Shown: positions 5,914 through 7,668 of the stretch, piece by piece
Numbering within the stretch: the first letter of the stretch is position 1
Layout of the letters: every line of letters starts with the position of its first letter
Source: Candidatus Ethanoperedens thermophilum
GTDB lineage: Archaea; Halobacteriota; Methanosarcinia; Methanosarcinales; EX4572-44
Direction: 5' to 3'
DNA: 7,668 bases
Assembly (NCBI GenBank): GCA_012910725.1
Contig: WNEG01000054.1
Span: 1-7,668 of the forward strand
The notes under the pieces: generated by a model
Seen by the model: only the letters and a program-made list of their open reading frames with translations
Database searches by the model: none
Told to the model about the DNA's origin: nothing
Program-made: the position numbers and the translations under genes

Positions 5914-7113
5914 TTAGAATGTTTTTATCGTGCCCTCTGCCAACATTTCAGTTATCCTGGTTATATCTGCGAGCCATTCATCCATTACGGCCGTAGTTTC
6001 ACGCTCAATTAGTGTCATATCTGCACCATCCTGTGGTATGACCTGTGCGCTTGCTACAAGGGGCTGGTCAATGGGGCGACCGATGCACGAGAGGATGCGT
6101 ATATATATATCCTGGATTCCAGGTACTTTCTTTGCTATCTCATGTGCCATCTTGTTTGAGACAAGGTTGTATATCTTGCCAGAGTGGTTGATTGGATTCT
6201 TGCCACTTGCTGCTTCCATGCTCATCGGACGATGTGGTGTTATCAAACCATTGCAGCGGTTGCCGCGTCCGACAGAGCCATCATCGCCCATTTCAGCAGA
6301 AGTGCCTGTAACGGTTAGATACACTGAGCCTTTTTCAATATTGTCTGCAGCATTCACAATAACATTAACCTCACGGTCCGTATATTTCGCTGATGCGTCA
6401 AGGACTTTTTCTGTAATCTCTTCTTTGATGCTAAGGTAAGCATCAAGGTCGTCCACGTATTTTCCAATGATTGCACAGGCAATAGTAAGATTAATGGTAC
6501 TGCCCTCTCGAAAACCCATGACTTTTATATCCTCGCCTATGGCAGCAAGCCCTCTTTTTTTAAGGGTTTCAAGCATGAACCGCTCTGTTGTATAGGTGAG
6601 GTTTTCTGTTTCAGATAGTGGTGCAAAACCCACACCAAAAGAAGTGTCATTTGCAAGAGGCGCACGCCCGCGTTTAAACACATCCTGAAGGTCTGTTGAT
6701 CCGGCCCCAAGTTTACAATCAACAATTATATGCTTTTCAGGATTGATGTTGGGGATAGTCTTTTTAAGAAATGTTCTTGCAGCTTCTATTGCCGTGGTAT
6801 CAGTTGCTATAACCTTGCCTTCGAATTCATTGGTTGCACGACCGTTCAATAATACATAAATAGGAGATATGAGGTCGCCGCCTTTATAAGCCGGTGCAGA
6901 GCGGCCAGCAACAACTTCCACCTGATCAGTGTTGTGGTGAAGTATTGTGCCGCATGTATCGTTATATAGATTGCACAGTGCACGGCTAACCGTTTCAGCC
7001 AGTCCATCAGCAATGCTGTCAGGATGACCTATGCCCTTTCTCTCAACTATTTCTATCTCCTGCTGTTCGATTGGAGTTTCAATGAGTCTTTCGACTTTTA
7101 TATTGCGATTCAT
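5914..7113 (-). CDS. mat: Archaeal-type S-adenosylmethionine synthetase (methionine adenosyltransferase)
   Basis: 399 residues, full length for the archaeal MAT family (about 400), which is very diverged from bacterial MetK. It makes S-adenosylmethionine from methionine and ATP in the cytoplasm. Visible motifs are GIGHPDS at 27-33 (ATP/methionine site), GAGSTDL at 136-142, GDDGSVGRGNR at 276-286 (glycine-rich phosphate loop), SGKNPINHSGK at 303-313 and GRPIDQP at 345-351. No frameshift or missing block is seen. The ATG is preceded on its own strand by GAGGT (complement of 7120-7124), six bases away, which fixes the start. It is transcribed toward the PRC-barrel gene, and its stop codon lies in the T-run that follows the structured element. 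No neighbour suggests special regulation. Confidence 0.95.
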   Translation of the reverse strand: MNRNIKVERLIETPIEQQEIEIVERKGIGHPDSIADGLAETVSRALCNLYNDTCGTILHHNTDQVEVVAGRSAPAYKGGDLISPIYVLLNGRATNEFEGKVIATDTTAIEAARTFLKKTIPNINPEKHIIVDCKLGAGSTDLQDVFKRGRAPLANDTSFGVGFAPLSETENLTYTTERFMLETLKKRGLAAIGEDIKVMGFREGSTINLTIACAIIGKYVDDLDAYLSIKEEITEKVLDASAKYTDREVNVIVNAADNIEKGSVYLTVTGTSAEMGDDGSVGRGNRCNGLITPHRPMSMEAASGKNPINHSGKIYNLVSNKMAHEIAKKVPGIQDIYIRILSCIGRPIDQPLVASAQVIPQDGADMTLIERETTAVMDEWLADITRITEMLAEGTIKTF

Positions 7114-7160
7114 AGAATTACCTCATAATCAAATAATTTAAAAACGGATAGAGCTTTTTA

Positions 7161-7170
7161 GCTATAAGCT
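7161..7170 (-). promoter_or_regulatory. TATA-like box for the MAT gene
   Basis: On the minus strand this reads AGCTTATAGC. It would start transcription near 7140, giving a leader of about 25 bases that includes the GAGGT site. It overlaps an AGCTT (7152-7156) / AAGCT (7166-7170) inverted repeat. A second AT-rich candidate at 7135-7145 would make the leader too short to contain the Shine-Dalgarno sequence. Confidence 0.35.
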
Positions 7171-7200
7171 TTATGACTTGAGAACCTTAACTCCGAATGA

Positions 7201-7298
7201 ATAGGGACTATGCCTCACCCAAATATCGTATAACGTACTCCTTTTCGCAAATCAAACCCACATAAGCACCGATACCTTTATCATAACATATCCCCTAT
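7201..7298. repeat. Imperfect inverted repeat upstream of the transposase
   Basis: ATAGGGACTATG (7201-7212) and CATATCCCCTAT (7287-7298) are inverted copies that match at 10 of 12 positions. The second ends ten bases before the transposase ATG. They could mark or regulate the left end of an insertion sequence, but the matching right end is outside the window, so a terminal inverted repeat cannot be confirmed. Confidence 0.3.
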
Positions 7299-7307
7299 GT
7301 ACTGAAT

Positions 7308-7668
7308 ATGGAACAATGGGCCATAGAATGGCTGAATGAACAGAGAGATCAAGGTGTAAGGGAAAAATCATTATGTTTATCATTCAACCACTTACTGGGA
7401 TAAAGAACTCAAAAAACCAAGAAAAACCTCAAAATATCTTGGAAAACTCGATCCTGACAAAGGGTTGATCAAATCCGGAACAAGACAGTCCCAAAACATC
7501 CGAAACATCACAGAATATGGCAACTCGATGCTGTTACATGAAATGATGAAAGATCTCAAACCATTATTGAGAAAGGGCTTTCCTGACTGCTGGGCTGAAA
7601 TCTGCGCTATTGCCATGCTGCGTGTCACCGGTAGCGTGCCTTTAAAACGGGTAAAGGATGCATGGGAG
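7308..7668 (+). pseudogene. IS1634-like (IS4-group) transposase, N-terminal part, frameshifted and cut by the window edge
   Basis: ATG at 7308 gives 18 residues, MEQWAIEWLN to QGVR, and then meets a stop at 7401-7403 in its own frame. The frame starting at 7360 is open to the window end (103 codons). It begins GKNHYVYHSTTYWDKEL and continues PRKTSKYLGKLDPDKG, a pattern recalled from the N-terminal region of IS1634-type transposases of archaea. Later ITEYGNS and AIAMLRVTG fit the segment before the first catalytic Asp. The DDE catalytic residues lie beyond the window. The shift falls in GTAAGGGAAAAATCA, near two homopolymers, so an assembly error is possible. The family's usual link between the two halves may also be shortened. 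Upstream of 7360 the second frame hits TAA at 7357-7359, so no single start opens it. Confidence 0.6.

Noticed and set aside
5930..6439. Long plus-strand open frame of 169 codons
   Set aside because: It lies wholly antisense to the well-supported MAT gene and shows no motif. The same applies to plus-strand frames opposite the HerA-like gene (622-1059, 1342-1629, 1690-2100).
7392..7628. Minus-strand 78-codon frame
   Set aside because: It is antisense to the transposase frame, which carries recognisable family motifs.
1..7668. CRISPR array, rRNA, prophage or toxin-antitoxin genes
   Set aside because: No regularly spaced repeats, rRNA-like blocks, integrase or paired small toxin/antitoxin frames were found on either strand.

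Overview
The window reads as euryarchaeal chromosome, most likely a methanogen or methane-oxidising relative of the Methanosarcina/Methanomicrobia type. The support is an archaeal-type S-adenosylmethionine synthetase, a HerA-like ATPase, a UPF0282-type metallo-beta-lactamase-fold protein, an archaeal PRC-barrel protein, a 2x[4Fe-4S] ferredoxin paired with a CrtI-like flavoprotein, TATA-like boxes rather than bacterial -35/-10 promoters, and many ATGA stop/start overlaps. The genus assignment is inference only.

Layout. 1-69 is the tail of an unknown + strand gene. 70-389 is a convergent gap with a possible hairpin/T-run terminator and an imperfect direct repeat. 390-2069 (-) is the HerA-like ATPase. 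2070-2206 is a divergent promoter region. 2207-2371 and 2368-3636 (+) are a small ferredoxin and an FAD oxidoreductase joined by an ATGA overlap. 3651-3881 (+) is a decayed RadC-like fragment. 3878-4836 (+) is the UPF0282-like gene, interrupted by an apparent one-base deletion near 3922; it overlaps a 74-residue zinc-ribbon-like gene (4833-5057), which overlaps a doubtful 70-residue ORF (5054-5266). 5493-5765 (+) is a PRC-barrel protein. 5766-5913 separates convergent genes and holds an unusually symmetrical, possibly RNA-coding element. 5914-7113 (-) is the archaeal methionine adenosyltransferase. 7308-7668 (+) is the start of an IS1634-like transposase, broken by a frameshift and running off the window.

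How the genes fit together. The ferredoxin could pass electrons to the flavoprotein, perhaps in isoprenoid chemistry, though the substrate is not shown by the sequence. The UPF0282-like protein and its zinc-ribbon partner look like one translationally coupled unit. The AdoMet synthetase and HerA-like ATPase are stand-alone housekeeping genes. Three decayed or broken reading frames (radC-like, UPF0282-like, transposase) show ongoing mutation and past mobile-element traffic, although single-base assembly errors could explain two of them.

The most interesting non-coding signal is the 111-base dyad at 5791-5901. It has a TATA-like box at the right distance before it, nested hairpins, a kink-turn-like GA/GA arrangement and a T-run after it.
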